DNA from: Micromonospora humi
Lineage (GTDB): Bacteria; Actinomycetota; Actinomycetes; Mycobacteriales; Micromonosporaceae
NCBI RefSeq assembly: GCF_900090105.1
Contig: NZ_FMDM01000006.1
Span: forward strand, 186,001-250,000
DNA length: 64,000 nucleotides
Reading direction: 5' to 3'
Shown here piece after piece: positions 24,104-35,554 of the stretch. The translations under genes and the position numbers were made by a program. Numbering within the stretch: the first letter of the stretch is position 1; each line of letters starts with the position of its first letter. The notes below the pieces were generated by a model. It made no database searches. It was given only the letters and a program-made list of their open reading frames with translations, and was not told the DNA's origin.

Positions 24104-25632
24104 TTCGCGGCCTCCTGGACGCTGCCGACCTCAGGGGCGGGATCGGACTTGCCGACGTCCTGCATGGTCGCCTGGACGGCGGGGTTGATGACATCGGTGA
24201 CCGGCTTGGGATAGAAGCCGAGCAGCACGATCAGCGCGATCAACGGCGCGACGACCACCTTCTCGCGGAGGCTGAGGTCCCGCCGCATGCCCTCGACCTC
24301 GGTCAGCGCCGGGTTCAGCGTGCCCTGGGTGGTGCGTTGCACCATCCACAACACGTACGCCGCCGCCAGGATGATGCCGAGCGTGGCGATCACCGCGACC
24401 GGCTTGTTGACCGTGAACGTGCCGATCAGCACCAGGAACTCGGACACGAACGGCGCGGTGCCGGGCAGCGCCAGCGACGCCAGACCGGCGAAGAAGAGCA
24501 CGCCGGCCAGCACCGGCACCAGCTTGCCCGCGCCGCCGAAGTCGCTGATCAGCGACGAGCCGCGGCGGGCGATCAGCATGCCGACCACGAGGAAGAGCAG
24601 GCCGGTGGCGAGTCCGTGGTTGAGCATGTAGAGCACCGCGCCGGTGCCGGCCTGGGTGGTGAAGGCGAAGATGCCGACGCCGATGAAGCCGAAGTGCGCG
24701 ATCGACGTGTACGACACCAGCCGCTTCAGGTCGTTCTGCCCGACCGCCAGCAACGCGGCGTAGATGATGCCGATCACGCCGAGCGCCAGCGCCCACGGCG
24801 CGAACCAGCGCGACGCCTCCGGGAACAGCGGCAGGCAGTAGCGCAGGATCCCGAACGTGCCGACCTTGTCCAGCACGCCGACCAGCAGCGCGGCGGCACC
24901 GGCCGGGGCGGCGCCACCGGCGTCCGGCAGCCAGGTGTGGAACGGGAAGAACGGCGCCTTGATCGCGAACGCCAGGAAGAAGCCGAGGAACAGCCAGCGG
25001 GCGGTGTTGGTGGCGAACTCCGCCTGGCTCAGCGTCTGCCAGTCGAACGTCTTGCCACCGACCACCCAGAGGCCGATCACGGCGGCCAGCATGAACAGGC
25101 CGCCGACCAGCGAGTAGAGGAAGAACTTCACCGCCGCGTACTGCCGCTGGTGGCCGCCGTAGCTGCCGATCAGGAAGTACATCGGCACGAGCATGACCTC
25201 GAAGAACACGTAGAACAGGAAGACGTCGGCGGCGGCGAAGACGCCGATCATCGTGCACTCGAGGACGAGCAGCAGCGCGAAGTACACCGGCACCGAACGC
25301 TTCGACGACTCGGCGTCGTGCCACGACGCCAGGATCACCAGCGGCACCAGGATCGCGATCAGCATCAGCATGACCAGCGCGATGCCGTCCACCTCGAAGG
25401 TGAACCGCACGCCCCAGTTCGGGATCCACGCGTACGACTCGCGGAACTGGAACCGGTCGCCGCCGGCGGAGAAGGCGAACCACATCACCACCGAGAGCAC
25501 CAGCACCAGCAGCGACCAGCCGAACGCCACCAGCTTGGCCAGGTCCGGCCGCTTGCGTGGCAGCAGTGCCACCACCAGGGCGCCGACCAGCGGCGCCACG
25601 GTCAGCACCGAGAGGAACGGGAAGTTGGACAT
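24100..25632 (-). CDS. nuoM: NADH-quinone oxidoreductase subunit M
   Basis: A 510-residue proton-pumping membrane subunit. 'AFAIKAPFFPFHTWLPDA' carries the channel lysine and the family's HTWLPDAH-like motif, here followed by GGAAPAGAAALL rather than the usual HTEAPT. The essential Glu lies in 'FFEVMLVPMYFLIG'. ATG start at 25632. The gene is separated from nuoL by 64 bases, the only sizeable gap inside this part of the operon, and is joined to nuoN by a 4-base overlap. Confidence 0.96.
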   Translation of the reverse strand: MSNFPFLSVLTVAPLVGALVVALLPRKRPDLAKLVAFGWSLLVLVLSVVMWFAFSAGGDRFQFRESYAWIPNWGVRFTFEVDGIALVMLMLIAILVPLVILASWHDAESSKRSVPVYFALLLVLECTMIGVFAAADVFLFYVFFEVMLVPMYFLIGSYGGHQRQYAAVKFFLYSLVGGLFMLAAVIGLWVVGGKTFDWQTLSQAEFATNTARWLFLGFFLAFAIKAPFFPFHTWLPDAGGAAPAGAAALLVGVLDKVGTFGILRYCLPLFPEASRWFAPWALALGVIGIIYAALLAVGQNDLKRLVSYTSIAHFGFIGVGIFAFTTQAGTGAVLYMLNHGLATGLLFLVVGMLIARRGSSLISDFGGAGKLVPVLAGVLFFAGLASLALPGTAPFVSEFLVLIGTFTVNKPVAVIATLGIILAAAYVLWMVQRTTQGTLNPALTEVEGMRRDLSLREKVVVAPLIALIVLLGFYPKPVTDVINPAVQATMQDVGKSDPAPEVGSVQEAAK

Positions 25633-25696
25633 TATTCGGCCTTACCTCCGTCGTGACTGCGTGGCCCGCCGGCGGGGGCGGCCGCGTTGCTGTCGA

Positions 25697-27625
25697 TCAC
25701 GCCAGCCACCCCGCCTGCACCGCCAGGAACGCGGCCACCACGAGCAGCGCGCCGGTCAGGATCGAGGTCGCGTACGACCGCACGAAGCCGGTCTGCAGCC
25801 GCCGGAGCCGGCCCGAGCCCCCGCCCACCGCGGCGGCGAGGCCGTTGACCAGCCCGTCGACGCCCCGGTTGTCGAGGAAGACCAGCGCCCGGGTGAGGAA
25901 GATGCCCGGCTTCTCGAAGACCGCCTCGTTGAAGGCGTCCGTGTAGAGGTTGCGGCGCGCGGCGGTGACCACGACGCCGGCCGGCTGCGGCTCGGTGGCC
26001 GTGCCGGTGCGGAACAGGAACCAGGCCAGCCCGGCCCCGAGCACGGTGATCAGGATGGAGAGGATGGTGATCACGGTGTGCGAGAGCACGCCGTGCGCCT
26101 CGCCACCGGCCTCCTCGCCGAGCACCGGGGTCAGCCAGGACACCACGCCGTCGTTGAGCGTCATCAGACCACCGGCCACCACCGAGCCGGCGGCGAGCAG
26201 GATCAGCGGGATCGTCATGAGCTTCGGCGACTCGTGCGGGTGCTCGATGTCCTCGGTCCACCGCTTCGGGCCGTGGAAGGTGAGCACGAAGAGCCGGGTC
26301 ATGTAGAACGCGGTGAGCCCGGCGCCGAGGAGCGCCGCGCCGCCGAAGAGCCAGGCGGTCCAGCCCTCCCGCTCGAACGCGGACGCGATGATCGGCTCCT
26401 TGGAGAAGTAGCCGGAGAGCGGCGGGATGCCGATGATGGCCAGCCAGCCCATCATGAAGGTCAGCCAGGTGATCTTCATGTACTTCGACAGCCCGCCGAA
26501 GCGGCGGATGTCCACCTGGTCCTTCATGCCGTGCATGACCGAGCCGGCGCCGAGGAACATGTTGGCCTTGAAGAAGCCGTGCGCCAGCAGGTGGATGATG
26601 GCCAGCGCGTACGCGCCGCCGCCGAGGCCGACGCCGAGGAACATGTAGCCGATCTGGCTGACCGTGGACCAGGCCAGCACCCGCTTGATGTCGTCCTTCG
26701 CGGCGCCGATGATGCAGCCCAGCAGCAGCGTGAGGGCGCCGACGCTGACCACCACGAGCTGGAGCGTCTCGTTGGCCGAGAAGATCGGGTTGGAGCGGGC
26801 GATCAGGTAGACGCCCGCGGTGACCATGGTGGCCGCGTGGATGAGCGCGGAGACCGGGGTCGGGCCCTCCATCGCGTCCGGCAGCCACGCCTGGAGCGGG
26901 AACTGGCCGGACTTGCCGGCGGCGCCCAGGAGCAGCAGCAGGCCGAGCACCAGCACCGTGGTCGAGGTCATCGACCCGACCCCGTTGAACACCTCGTCGT
27001 ACTGGGTGGTGCCGAGCTGGGCGAAGAGGACGAAGATGCCGATGGCCAGGCCGGCGTCGCCGACCCGGTTCATCAGGAACGCCTTCTTGCCGGCGGTAGC
27101 CGCGCTCGGCCGGCCGTACCAGAAGGAGATCAGCAGGTACGACGCCAGACCGACGCCCTCCCAGCCGAAGTAGAGCATCACGTAGTTGTTGCCGAGCACC
27201 AGCAGCAGCATCGCGGCGACGAACAGGTTGAAGTACCCGAAGAACCGTCGCCGGCCCTCGTCGTGCGCCATGTACTCCACCGCGTAGAGGTGGATCAGGA
27301 AACCCACCCCGGTGATCAGCAGGACGAACACCGCGGCCAGCGGATCGAAGAGCAGACCGAAGTCCACCTTCAGGTCGCCCACGGTGATGAACTGCCAGAG
27401 GCTCGTCTGGACCTGCTTGTTCTCCAGGCCGCGCAGCTGGAAGAAGTAGGTCAGCCCGAGCACGAACGCGGCGCCGATGGCCGCCACGCCCAGCCAGTGG
27501 CCCCAGCGGTCCGCCCGCTTGCCGAGCAGCAGCAGGACCGCCGCGCTGACCAGCGGGATCGCCACCAGCAGCCAGACGCTGCCCAGCAGGCCATCCGCCG
27601 TAGCGAATTCCACAGTCTGTTCCAC
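25697..27625 (-). CDS. nuoL: NADH-quinone oxidoreductase subunit L
   Basis: A 642-residue subunit with about fifteen helices, the distal proton pump of complex I, whose long lateral helix follows the antiporter core. Typical blocks are 'GWEGVGLASYLLI', 'KSGQFPLQAWLPDAMEGPTPVSALIHAATMV' (pieces: GKSGQFPLQAWLPDAMEGPT, ALIHAATMVTAGVYL). The start is GTG 27625, ten bases after the nuoK stop region. Length equals the usual 610-650 residues. Confidence 0.96.
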   Translation of the reverse strand: MEQTVEFATADGLLGSVWLLVAIPLVSAAVLLLLGKRADRWGHWLGVAAIGAAFVLGLTYFFQLRGLENKQVQTSLWQFITVGDLKVDFGLLFDPLAAVFVLLITGVGFLIHLYAVEYMAHDEGRRRFFGYFNLFVAAMLLLVLGNNYVMLYFGWEGVGLASYLLISFWYGRPSAATAGKKAFLMNRVGDAGLAIGIFVLFAQLGTTQYDEVFNGVGSMTSTTVLVLGLLLLLGAAGKSGQFPLQAWLPDAMEGPTPVSALIHAATMVTAGVYLIARSNPIFSANETLQLVVVSVGALTLLLGCIIGAAKDDIKRVLAWSTVSQIGYMFLGVGLGGGAYALAIIHLLAHGFFKANMFLGAGSVMHGMKDQVDIRRFGGLSKYMKITWLTFMMGWLAIIGIPPLSGYFSKEPIIASAFEREGWTAWLFGGAALLGAGLTAFYMTRLFVLTFHGPKRWTEDIEHPHESPKLMTIPLILLAAGSVVAGGLMTLNDGVVSWLTPVLGEEAGGEAHGVLSHTVITILSILITVLGAGLAWFLFRTGTATEPQPAGVVVTAARRNLYTDAFNEAVFEKPGIFLTRALVFLDNRGVDGLVNGLAAAVGGGSGRLRRLQTGFVRSYATSILTGALLVVAAFLAVQAGWLA

Positions 27626-27635
27626 CGCAGACCCC

Positions 27636-27935
27636 TCAGTACTTCAGCAGGTTGGCGTCGTCGACGCTGGCCGAGCGCCGGGTCCGGAAGATCGCCATGA
27701 TGATCGCGAGCCCGACCACGACCTCGGCCGCCGCCACCACCATCACGAAGAACGCCATGATCTGGCCGTTCAGGTCGCCGTTGATCCGGCTGAACGTGAC
27801 CAGGGTCAGGTTGGCCGCGTTGAGCATCAGCTCGACGCACATGAACAGCACGATCGCGTTGCGCCGGACCAGCACGCCGACGGCGCCGATGGTGAACAGC
27901 ACCGCCGCGAGGATCAGGTAGTAGTCCGGCGTCAT
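27636..27935 (-). CDS. nuoK: NADH-quinone oxidoreductase subunit K
   Basis: A 99-residue, three-helix membrane subunit with the two buried glutamates expected of NuoK ([13 protein letters not shown] and [11 protein letters not shown]). ATG 27935 overlaps the nuoJ stop by four bases. Length is exactly typical. Works in the membrane arm between subunits J and N. Confidence 0.97.
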   Translation of the reverse strand: MTPDYYLILAAVLFTIGAVGVLVRRNAIVLFMCVELMLNAANLTLVTFSRINGDLNGQIMAFFVMVVAAAEVVVGLAIIMAIFRTRRSASVDDANLLKY

Positions 27936-28702
27936 TTCTCCGTACCCTTCAGTGCGGTCTCCTCGGAGGTCAGCTCGCGCACCGGCATGATCTCCGGGAT
28001 GCCGCGGTCGGTCAGCCGGCCGTCCGGCAGGCGGGCCGGCGTGGCCACCGAGGAGGAGGTGGCGAAGACGCCCGGGCCCGGCTTCGGGCCGGGGTAGTTG
28101 CCCGGCCGGAACCGCGCCTTCATGGTGGCGACCTGGTCCATCCGGTCCTCCTTGCGCCGCTCCACGTGCGCCAGCACCATCGCGCCCACCGCGGCCGTGA
28201 TCAGCAGCGCCGAGGTCAGTTCGAAGGCGAAGACGTACTTGGTGAAGAGCAGCCGGGCGATGCCCTGCACGTTGCCCTCGGCGTTGGCCTGGTCGAGGCC
28301 CACCGCCTGGACACCGTTGAGCGCGCGGGACAGCCCGGTGCCGACCAGGCCGGCGAAGCCGAGCCCGAGCACCACCGCGGCGACCCGCTGGCCGCGCAGC
28401 GTCTCGATCAGCGAGTCGGACGCGTCCCGGCCGACAAGCATCAGCACGAACAGGAAGAGCATCATGATCGCGCCGGTGTAGACGATGATCTGCACCATGC
28501 CGATGAACGGCCCGGCCTGGAGCACGTAGAACACGCCCAGGCAGAGCATGGTGAGCACCAGCCAGAGCGCGGAGTGCACCGCGTTGCGGGCCCACACCAT
28601 GCCGAGCGCCCCGATCAGGGCCAGCGGGGCGAGGATCCAGAAGGTGACCTCCTCACCCCCGGACACCTCGCCCGCCGCGGCGAGCACAGTCTGCGTGGTC
28701 AT
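27932..28702 (-). CDS. nuoJ: NADH-quinone oxidoreductase subunit J
   Basis: A 256-residue membrane subunit with five helices in the first ~190 residues; '[26 protein letters not shown]' (piece: [17 protein letters not shown]) is the hallmark helix that includes the pi-bulge region involved in coupling. The ~60-residue C-terminal cytoplasmic tail is longer than in E. coli, as is common in actinobacteria. ATG 28702 overlaps the nuoI stop by four bases. Confidence 0.96.
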   Translation of the reverse strand: MTTQTVLAAAGEVSGGEEVTFWILAPLALIGALGMVWARNAVHSALWLVLTMLCLGVFYVLQAGPFIGMVQIIVYTGAIMMLFLFVLMLVGRDASDSLIETLRGQRVAAVVLGLGFAGLVGTGLSRALNGVQAVGLDQANAEGNVQGIARLLFTKYVFAFELTSALLITAAVGAMVLAHVERRKEDRMDQVATMKARFRPGNYPGPKPGPGVFATSSSVATPARLPDGRLTDRGIPEIMPVRELTSEETALKGTEK

Positions 28703-29337
28703 ACCCCTGCTCCCTTGCCCGCCTCGGACCGCTGCGCGGCCTGCTCGGCGCCGGGGAAGGTCACCCCGGGGTGCTCCTCCACCGGATACTGGCCGCCCGC
28801 CGGGGAGTGCTCGGCGCCGGCCGAGGTGCCCGGGTTGGCCAGCGCGCCGACGTAGTAGTCCTTCTCGCTGTCGCCCAGCCGCATCGGGTGCGGCGGCTGC
28901 TCCATGCCCTCGAGCAGCGGCGCGAGCAGCTGCTCCTTGGTGAAGATCAGATCCTGCCGGTTGTCCCGGGCCAGCTCGTACTCGTTGCTCATGGTGAGCG
29001 AACGGGTCGGGCAGGCCTCGATGCAGAGCCCGCAGAAGATGCACCGGGCGTAGTTGATCTGGTAGTTGCTGGCGTACCGCTCACCGGGGGAGAAGCGCTG
29101 CTCCTCGGTGTTGTCGCCACCCTCCACGAAGATCGCGTCGGCCGGGCAGGCCCAGGCGCACAGCTCGCAGCCGATGCACTTCTCCAGCCCGTCCGGGTGC
29201 CGGTTGAGGATGTGCCGCCCGTGGTAGCGCGGCGCCGAGACCGGCGGCTTGAACGGGTAGTCGGTGGTGACGACCTTCTTGAACATGTGCGAGAAGGTGA
29301 CCCCGAAGCCCTTGAACGTTCCGGTGATCGCGCCCAC
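28699..29337 (-). CDS. nuoI: NADH-quinone oxidoreductase subunit I
   Basis: A 212-residue peripheral-arm subunit carrying two [4Fe-4S] clusters (N6a and N6b): C54-x2-C57-x2-C60-x3-C64 and C99-x2-C102-x2-C105-x3-C109. It passes electrons toward NuoB. The last ~70 residues are a Pro/Gly-rich tail of low complexity. Start is GTG 29337, two bases from the nuoH stop, with GGGAGG upstream inside nuoH. Confidence 0.96.
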   Translation of the reverse strand: MGAITGTFKGFGVTFSHMFKKVVTTDYPFKPPVSAPRYHGRHILNRHPDGLEKCIGCELCAWACPADAIFVEGGDNTEEQRFSPGERYASNYQINYARCIFCGLCIEACPTRSLTMSNEYELARDNRQDLIFTKEQLLAPLLEGMEQPPHPMRLGDSEKDYYVGALANPGTSAGAEHSPAGGQYPVEEHPGVTFPGAEQAAQRSEAGKGAGV

Positions 29338-29338
29338 G

Positions 29339-30694
29339 TCACACCTCCCTGGATTCGGAGCCGGCGACGACGTTGGCCGGCTCCCGCTCGGCGACCACGC
29401 GCTTGGTACGCGGGCTCGGCGGGACCTGAAGATCCATCGGTGGCAGCGGGAAGCTGCCGTACGGCCGGCTGTCCGCCTGCTCCTGCGGCGACGGCTTCGG
29501 CTCCTTCTTCCGGCTCGGCCAGAAGAGCGTGGCCAGCAGCAGCACGCCCGCGCCGACGGCGGTGACGAGCAGCCGGTCCCGGGTCTGCCAGTCCTCGATC
29601 GAACGGAGCCCGGCGAGCACCAGGATCCAGACCAGGTTGATCGGCAGCAGCACCTTCCAGCCGAAGCGCATGAACTGGTCGTAGCGGAGCCGGGGCAGCG
29701 TGCCGCGGAGCCAGACGAACACGAAGACCAGCAGGATCACCTTGCCGAAGAACCACAGCATCGGCCACCAGCCGTCGTTGGCGCCCGACCACAGGGTGAT
29801 CGGCCACGGTGCCCGCCAGCCGCCGAGGAACAGCGTGGTGGTGACCGCGGACATGCTCACCATGGCCACGTACTCGGAGAGCATGAAGAGCGCGAACTTC
29901 AGCGAGCTGTACTCCGTCATGAAGCCGGCGACCAGCTCCGACTCCGCCTCCGGCAGGTCGAACGGCGCCCGGTTGGTCTCACCGACCATGGCGATGAAGA
30001 AGATGATGAAGCTGGGCAGCAGCAGGATCGCGTACCAGCCCGGGGTGGGCAGCTCGAACCCGCCGATGCTCAGCCGGGTGGCGTCGCCCTGCGCGGCGAC
30101 GATCCCGCTCGTCGACATGGTGCCGGCGGTCATGAAGACGGCCACGATGCTCAGTCCCATGGCGACCTCGTAGGAGATCATCTGGGCGCTGGAGCGCAGG
30201 CCGCCGAGCAGCGGGTAGGTCGAGCCGGAGGCCCAGCCGCCGAGCACGATGCCGTAGACGCCCATCGAGGAGCAGGCCAGGATCACCAGCACCGCCACCG
30301 GCACGTCGGTGACCTGCAGCGGCGTCCAGTGGCCGAAGATGCTCACGCTCGGGCCGAACGGGATCACCGACAGCGCGGTGACCGCGGAGATCACCGAGAT
30401 GGTCGGCGCGAAGAAGAAGACCACCTTGTCGGCGGCGCGCGGAAGGATGTCCTCCTTGAACGCCATCTTCAGGCCGTCGGCGAGCGTCTGGAGCAGGCCG
30501 AACGGGCCGACCTGGTTGGGGCCGGGCCGGACCGCCATCCGGCCGACCACCCGCCGCTCGAACCAGACGCCGAGCAGCGTGGCCAGCAGGCCGAACGCGA
30601 ACGCGAAGACGATCTTCCCGAGGACCAGCCACCACGGGTCCTTGCCGAAGTCGGCGAGCGTCGGGTCCTGCGCCGCGAGGACGACGGTATTCAC
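29339..30694 (-). CDS. nuoH: NADH-quinone oxidoreductase subunit H
   Basis: A 451-residue, eight-helix membrane subunit that forms the quinone entry chamber with NuoB and NuoD. Conserved pieces include '[20 protein letters not shown]', '[13 protein letters not shown]', and the Glu-rich loop '[20 protein letters not shown]'. The C-terminal ~60 residues form a Pro/Ser/Arg-rich cytoplasmic tail absent from E. coli. GTG 30694 overlaps the nuoG stop by four bases. Confidence 0.96.
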   Translation of the reverse strand: MNTVVLAAQDPTLADFGKDPWWLVLGKIVFAFAFGLLATLLGVWFERRVVGRMAVRPGPNQVGPFGLLQTLADGLKMAFKEDILPRAADKVVFFFAPTISVISAVTALSVIPFGPSVSIFGHWTPLQVTDVPVAVLVILACSSMGVYGIVLGGWASGSTYPLLGGLRSSAQMISYEVAMGLSIVAVFMTAGTMSTSGIVAAQGDATRLSIGGFELPTPGWYAILLLPSFIIFFIAMVGETNRAPFDLPEAESELVAGFMTEYSSLKFALFMLSEYVAMVSMSAVTTTLFLGGWRAPWPITLWSGANDGWWPMLWFFGKVILLVFVFVWLRGTLPRLRYDQFMRFGWKVLLPINLVWILVLAGLRSIEDWQTRDRLLVTAVGAGVLLLATLFWPSRKKEPKPSPQEQADSRPYGSFPLPPMDLQVPPSPRTKRVVAEREPANVVAGSESREV

Positions 30695-33174
30695 TCGGAG
30701 ACACCCCCTGCGTTGAGGAGCGGGCCCGGGCGGGCGGCGGCGTCCGCGGCGACAGGCGCCGCGGTCACCGTGACCACGTGACCGGAGGTCGCGCCGAGGC
30801 TGCGTCGCACGGTCGAGCCGGGTGAGTTGGTCGGCAGCCAGACGACGCCGTCCGGCATCTCGCTGATCGCCGCCGGCAGCGTCACCGCGCCACGGTCGGT
30901 CCCGACCGTGACCGGGTCGCCGTCGGCCACGCCGAGCGCCTCGGCGGTGCCCTTGCCCAGCCGGACGACCGGCGGGCGGGCGGTGCCGGCGAGGTGCTCG
31001 TCGCCGTCGGTCAGGCTGCCCAGGTCGACGAGCTGGTGCCAGGTCGACAGCACGGCCTCGCCCGGGCCGGGCTGCGGCACGGCGGCCGGCTCGACCGACG
31101 GCGCGGACGGCCGGGACGTCCGGGTGCGCGGCAGCGCGCCCAGCTCGCGGCGCACGCTCGGCACGTCGCCGACGCCGAGCCGCACGTCGAGCTGCGCGGC
31201 GATCGCGTCGAGCACCCGGCCGTCGGTCATCGCGCCGGTGTCCAGCACCCGATCGAAGGTACGCAGGCGGCCCTCCCAGTCGAGGAAGCTGCCGTCCTTC
31301 TCGACCGCCGGGGCGACCGGGAAGACCACGTCCGCCCGGCGAGCCACCGCGCTCATCCGCAGTTCCAGGCTGACCAGGAACGGCACCGCGTCCAGGGCCG
31401 CCTCGGCCGCGCGCGGGTCGGCCAGGTCGGCCGGGTCGACGCCGGCCACCACCAGCGCGCCGAGCGTGCCGTCGGCCGCCGCGGCGAGGATGCCGTCGGT
31501 GTCCCGACCGGCCTGGCTCGGGATCACCCCGGCCGGCAGGTCCCACGCCTCGCCCAGCTCCGCGCGGGCCGCCGGCTCGGTGACCACCCGGCCGCCGGGG
31601 AGCAGGTTGGGCAGGCAGCCCGCGTCGACCGCGCCGCGATCACCGGCGCGACGCGGCACCCAGGCCAGCCGGGCACCGGTACGCCGGGCCACGTCCGCCG
31701 CGGCGGAGAGGCCGCCGGGAACCGCGCCCAGTCGCTCGCCGACGATCAGGATCGCGCCGGGCTGCCCCAGCGCCTCGGCCACGGTGGCGTGCTCGGCCAG
31801 CACGCTGGCCTCCTCACCCGGCACCACCCGGGCCAGCTTCGCCCCGAGCTTCTCCAGGCCGCGGGTCGCGAACGGCGCGATCGCGTACACCGTGAGCGTC
31901 TTCTTCAGGTACGCCTTGCGCAGCCGCAGGAAGAGGATCGGGCACTCCTCCTCCGGCTCCAGGCCGACCAGCACCACGGCGGGCGCGTTCTCCACGTCCG
32001 CGTAGGTCACGTCGGTGACCCCGGCGACGTTGCTGGCCAGGAAGTCGGCCTCCTCGCGGGAGACCGGGCGGGCCCGGAAGTCGATGTCGTTGGTGTGCAG
32101 CGCGACCCGGGCGAACTTCGCGTACGCGTACGCGTCCTCGACGGTCAACCGGCCGCCGGTCAGCACACCGGTGCCGGTGCCCGCGTCGCGGGCCGCGCGC
32201 AGCCCCTCGGCGGCCCGGGTGAACGCCTCGCTCCACGACGCCTCGCGCAGCTCACCGGTCTTGTCGTCGCGCACCAGCGGGGTGGTGAGCCGGTCGAACG
32301 CGCGGGTGTACTGGAAGCCCCAGCGACCCTTGTCGCAGTTCCACTCCTCGTTCACCGCCGGGTCGTCGCCGGCCAGCCGGCGCAGCACCTTGCCCCGCCG
32401 CCAGTCGGTGCGCTGCGCGCAGCCGGCCGAGCAGTGCTCGCAGACGCTGGGCGAGGAGACCAGGTCGAACGGGCGGGAGCGGAAGCGGTACTGGGCGCCG
32501 GTCAGCGCGCCGACCGGGCAGATCTGCACGGTGTTGCCGGAGAAGTACGAGTTGAACGGGACGTCCCCCTCGTCGCCCTCCTCGCCGTACGCGTCGTCCC
32601 GGTAGATATTGATCTCCTCGTGCGAGGAGCGTCCCATCAGGTCGATGAACTTGTCGCCGGCGATCTCCTCGGAGAACCGGGTGCACCGCTGGCAGAGCAC
32701 GCACCGCTCGCGGTCGAGCAGCACCTGGGTGCTGATCGGCAGCGGCTTCGGGTACTCCCGCTTGTGCTCGTGGAACCGGGAGTCCGTCCGGCCGGTGGAC
32801 ATCGCCTGGTTCTGCAGCGGGCACTCGCCGCCCTTGTCGCACATCGGGCAGTCCAGGGGGTGGTTGAGGAGCAGCAGCTCCATCACCCCCTCCTGGGCCT
32901 TCTTCGCGACCGGCGAGGTGAGCTGGGTCCGCACCACCATGCCGTCGGCGACGGTCTGGGTGCAGGAGGCGACGGGCTTGCGCTGGCCCTCCACCTCCAC
33001 CAGGCACTGCCGGCAGGCGCCGGCCGGGGCCAGCAGCGGGTGGTCGCAGAACCGCGGGATCTCGGTGCCCATCTGCTCGGCCACCCGGATCAGCAGGGTG
33101 CCCTTGGGCGCGGTGACCTCCACGCCGTCGATGGTCAGCGTGACGGTCTCGGTCTGCTTGGCTACGTCGGTCAT
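30691..33174 (-). CDS. nuoG: NADH-quinone oxidoreductase subunit G
   Basis: An 827-residue subunit. The N-terminal ferredoxin-like part holds the [2Fe-2S] ligands (CDHP..., [14 protein letters not shown]), then the His-Cys cluster and [4Fe-4S] motifs [13 protein letters not shown] and [10 protein letters not shown], and CEHCSAGC before a molybdopterin-oxidoreductase-like domain that has no cofactor role in complex I. ATG 33174 shares one base with the nuoF stop (TAATG). The second half is less conserved and Ala-rich. Confidence 0.96.
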   Translation of the reverse strand: MTDVAKQTETVTLTIDGVEVTAPKGTLLIRVAEQMGTEIPRFCDHPLLAPAGACRQCLVEVEGQRKPVASCTQTVADGMVVRTQLTSPVAKKAQEGVMELLLLNHPLDCPMCDKGGECPLQNQAMSTGRTDSRFHEHKREYPKPLPISTQVLLDRERCVLCQRCTRFSEEIAGDKFIDLMGRSSHEEINIYRDDAYGEEGDEGDVPFNSYFSGNTVQICPVGALTGAQYRFRSRPFDLVSSPSVCEHCSAGCAQRTDWRRGKVLRRLAGDDPAVNEEWNCDKGRWGFQYTRAFDRLTTPLVRDDKTGELREASWSEAFTRAAEGLRAARDAGTGTGVLTGGRLTVEDAYAYAKFARVALHTNDIDFRARPVSREEADFLASNVAGVTDVTYADVENAPAVVLVGLEPEEECPILFLRLRKAYLKKTLTVYAIAPFATRGLEKLGAKLARVVPGEEASVLAEHATVAEALGQPGAILIVGERLGAVPGGLSAAADVARRTGARLAWVPRRAGDRGAVDAGCLPNLLPGGRVVTEPAARAELGEAWDLPAGVIPSQAGRDTDGILAAAADGTLGALVVAGVDPADLADPRAAEAALDAVPFLVSLELRMSAVARRADVVFPVAPAVEKDGSFLDWEGRLRTFDRVLDTGAMTDGRVLDAIAAQLDVRLGVGDVPSVRRELGALPRTRTSRPSAPSVEPAAVPQPGPGEAVLSTWHQLVDLGSLTDGDEHLAGTARPPVVRLGKGTAEALGVADGDPVTVGTDRGAVTLPAAISEMPDGVVWLPTNSPGSTVRRSLGATSGHVVTVTAAPVAADAAARPGPLLNAGGVSE

Positions 33175-34490
33175 TAGTGGGCTCCCACCAGCTGCTTGTC
33201 CGACAGCTTCGGCGCGGTACGTCCCTCGATGTAGTCGAGGTAGTCCTGCTTGAAGTACTTCAGCGACGAGGTCACCGAGCTGGTGGCGCCGTCACCCAGG
33301 CCGCAGAACGAGCGGCCGAGGATGTTGTCGCAGGTGTCGAGCAGGGTGTCGAGGTCCTCGTGGGTGCCCTGGCCGGCGAGGATGCGCCGGTAGACCCGGA
33401 CCATCCAGTAGTTGCCCTCCCGGCACGGGGTGCACTTGCCGCACGACTCGTGGTGATAGAACTCCAGCCACCGGTAGGTGGCGTACACCGGGCAGTCCTG
33501 ATCGGAGAAGATCTGGGTGGCCGTGGTGCCCAGGATCGAGCCGGCCGCCGCCACCCCCTCGAAGTCCAGCGGCACGTCCAGGTGCTCGGCGGTGAGCAGC
33601 GGCGTCGAGGAGCCGCCCGGGGTCCAGAACTTCAGCTCGTGCCCGGGCTTCATGCCGCCGGCCAGCTCGATCAGCTCGCGCAGCGTGATGCCCATCGAGG
33701 CCTCGTACTGGCCGGGGAAGGCGATCCGGCCGGAGAGCGAGTAGATCATCGGCCCGGACGACTTCTCCGTGCCCATGGTCTTCCACCAGTCGGCGCCACC
33801 GAGCACGATGTGCGGCACGCTGGCGATGGTGCCGACGTTGTTGACCACGGTCGGGCTGGCGTACAGGCCGTGGGTCGCCGGGAACGGCGGGCGCAGCCGG
33901 GGCTGGCCCCGGAAGCCCTCCAGCGAGTCCAGCAGCGCGGTCTCCTCACCGCAGATGTACGCCCCGGCGCCGGAGTGCACCACCAGGTCCAGGTCGAATC
34001 CCGAGCCGAGGACGTTCCGGCCCAGGTAGCCCTTGGCGTACGCCTCGTCGACCGCGCTGCGCAGCCGGCGGGCGGCGTGCACGGCCTCGCCGCGGATGTA
34101 GATGTAGGCGCGGCTGGCCCGGATCGCGTACGAGGCGATGATGACGCCCTCGACCAGCGCGTGCGGGTCGTGGGTCATCAGCGGCAGGTCCTTGCAGGTG
34201 CCCGGCTCGCCCTCGTCGGCGTTCACCACCAGGTAGTGCGGCTTGCCGTCGCCCTGCGGGATGAAACCCCACTTGAGACCGGTCGGGAAGCCCGCGCCGC
34301 CCCGCCCGCGCAGCCCGGAGTCCTTGATCAGCTGGATCAGGTCGTCCGGGTGCGCCTTGAGCGCCTTGCGCAGGGCGGCGTAGCCGTCCAGCTTCTCGTA
34401 GGTGCCGAGCCGCCAGGCGTCCGGCGACAGCCAGCGCTTGGTGAGCACCGGCGTGAGCTTGGCCAGCGTTTCCGGCCGAGGCGTGGTCAC
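33174..34490 (-). CDS. nuoF: NADH-quinone oxidoreductase subunit F
   Basis: A 438-residue subunit that binds NADH, FMN and the [4Fe-4S] cluster N3. The nucleotide loops are visible as '[16 protein letters not shown]' and '[12 protein letters not shown]'/'[14 protein letters not shown]', and the cluster ligands as [12 protein letters not shown] plus a later Cys in '[12 protein letters not shown]'. GTG 34490 overlaps the nuoE stop by four bases; the shorter start is used because the upstream frame only mirrors nuoE. Confidence 0.96.
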   Translation of the reverse strand: MTTPRPETLAKLTPVLTKRWLSPDAWRLGTYEKLDGYAALRKALKAHPDDLIQLIKDSGLRGRGGAGFPTGLKWGFIPQGDGKPHYLVVNADEGEPGTCKDLPLMTHDPHALVEGVIIASYAIRASRAYIYIRGEAVHAARRLRSAVDEAYAKGYLGRNVLGSGFDLDLVVHSGAGAYICGEETALLDSLEGFRGQPRLRPPFPATHGLYASPTVVNNVGTIASVPHIVLGGADWWKTMGTEKSSGPMIYSLSGRIAFPGQYEASMGITLRELIELAGGMKPGHELKFWTPGGSSTPLLTAEHLDVPLDFEGVAAAGSILGTTATQIFSDQDCPVYATYRWLEFYHHESCGKCTPCREGNYWMVRVYRRILAGQGTHEDLDTLLDTCDNILGRSFCGLGDGATSSVTSSLKYFKQDYLDYIEGRTAPKLSDKQLVGAH

Positions 34491-35554
34491 TTCCGGACCC
34501 CCGTTCCGTTCGCGTCCGCCGGGTCGACGCCGTCGGCGTCCGTACCGGCCTCGGCGTCCTTGAGGTTGCGCTCCTGCGCGCCGGCCGCGTCGCCGGCGGG
34601 CTTGCCGTCGCCGGCCGGCGGGTTCGCCGCCGCGCCGGCCGCCTCGGCCGCCCGCGCGTCGCGCGGCGCCGGGGCCGGGCCGTCGGTCGGGACCTTGGTG
34701 CCGGGCGCGTCCGCGACCGGGGTCCGCGCGTCCGGCTGCCGGGTCTCGGCGGTACGCACCTGCGGCGACTTGTCGTCCGGCGCCTTCACGTCCGGGGCGG
34801 TGCTGCCGCTGGCGGGCTTCTCGGCCTCGGCCTTCGCCTTCGCCTCGGCGGCGGCCCGGTCGGCCTCGGCCTTGCTGCGGATCGGCGTCTTCGGGTCGTA
34901 GCCCGGCACCGAGATGCCGTGCTGCTCGGCCAGGCGCAGGCCGCGCAGGCTCGGCTCGCCCGGCCCGCCGTCGGCCACCGCGCCGTCCCGCTCGTCGGCG
35001 AACCCGGCGAGCTGGACCGCCATCTCCTTGAGCGTGCAGAGCCGCGCGCCCCGGGTCGGCATCGGCCGGCCGCCGGCCTGCAACTCCTGCACCACACCGA
35101 GCGCGCCCTGCGGCTCGACGTTGTCGAAGAAGTCGTAGTTGACGGTCATCACCGGGCCGTAGTCGCACGCCGCCAGGCACTCGGCGTGCTCCAGGGTGAT
35201 CTTCCCGTCGGCGGTGGTCTCCTCGTGCCCGACGCCCAGGTGCTCGGCGAGCGCGTCGTAGACCGCCTGCCCGCCCAGCACGTCGCACATCGTGTTGGTG
35301 CAGACGCTGACCAGGTAGTCGCCGGTCGGCTTGCGCTTGTACATGGTGTAGAAGGTGGCGACGGCGCCGACCTGGGCCTTGTTCAGCCCGAGCACCTCGG
35401 CGCAGAACTCGACGCCGGCCGGGGAGACGTAACCCTCCTCGGACTGCACCAGGTGCAGCAGCGGCAGCAGGGCCGATCGGGACCGGTCCGCCGGGTAGCG
35501 GGCGATGATCTCCCGCGCCCGCAGCCGGGTCTCTTCGGTGAACGTCGTACTCAT
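34487..35554 (-). CDS. nuoE: NADH-quinone oxidoreductase subunit E with long C-terminal tail
   Basis: A 355-residue protein; the thioredoxin-like [2Fe-2S] domain fills residues 1-~200, with ligands C85, C90, C126 and C130 (CTNTMC and CLAAC). E. coli NuoE is only ~166 residues. Here residues ~225-355 are an extra Ala/Pro/Lys/Asp-rich low-complexity tail of unknown use. ATG 35554 overlaps the nuoD stop by four bases. With NuoF it forms the electron input tip of complex I. Confidence 0.95.
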   Translation of the reverse strand: MSTTFTEETRLRAREIIARYPADRSRSALLPLLHLVQSEEGYVSPAGVEFCAEVLGLNKAQVGAVATFYTMYKRKPTGDYLVSVCTNTMCDVLGGQAVYDALAEHLGVGHEETTADGKITLEHAECLAACDYGPVMTVNYDFFDNVEPQGALGVVQELQAGGRPMPTRGARLCTLKEMAVQLAGFADERDGAVADGGPGEPSLRGLRLAEQHGISVPGYDPKTPIRSKAEADRAAAEAKAKAEAEKPASGSTAPDVKAPDDKSPQVRTAETRQPDARTPVADAPGTKVPTDGPAPAPRDARAAEAAGAAANPPAGDGKPAGDAAGAQERNLKDAEAGTDADGVDPADANGTGVRK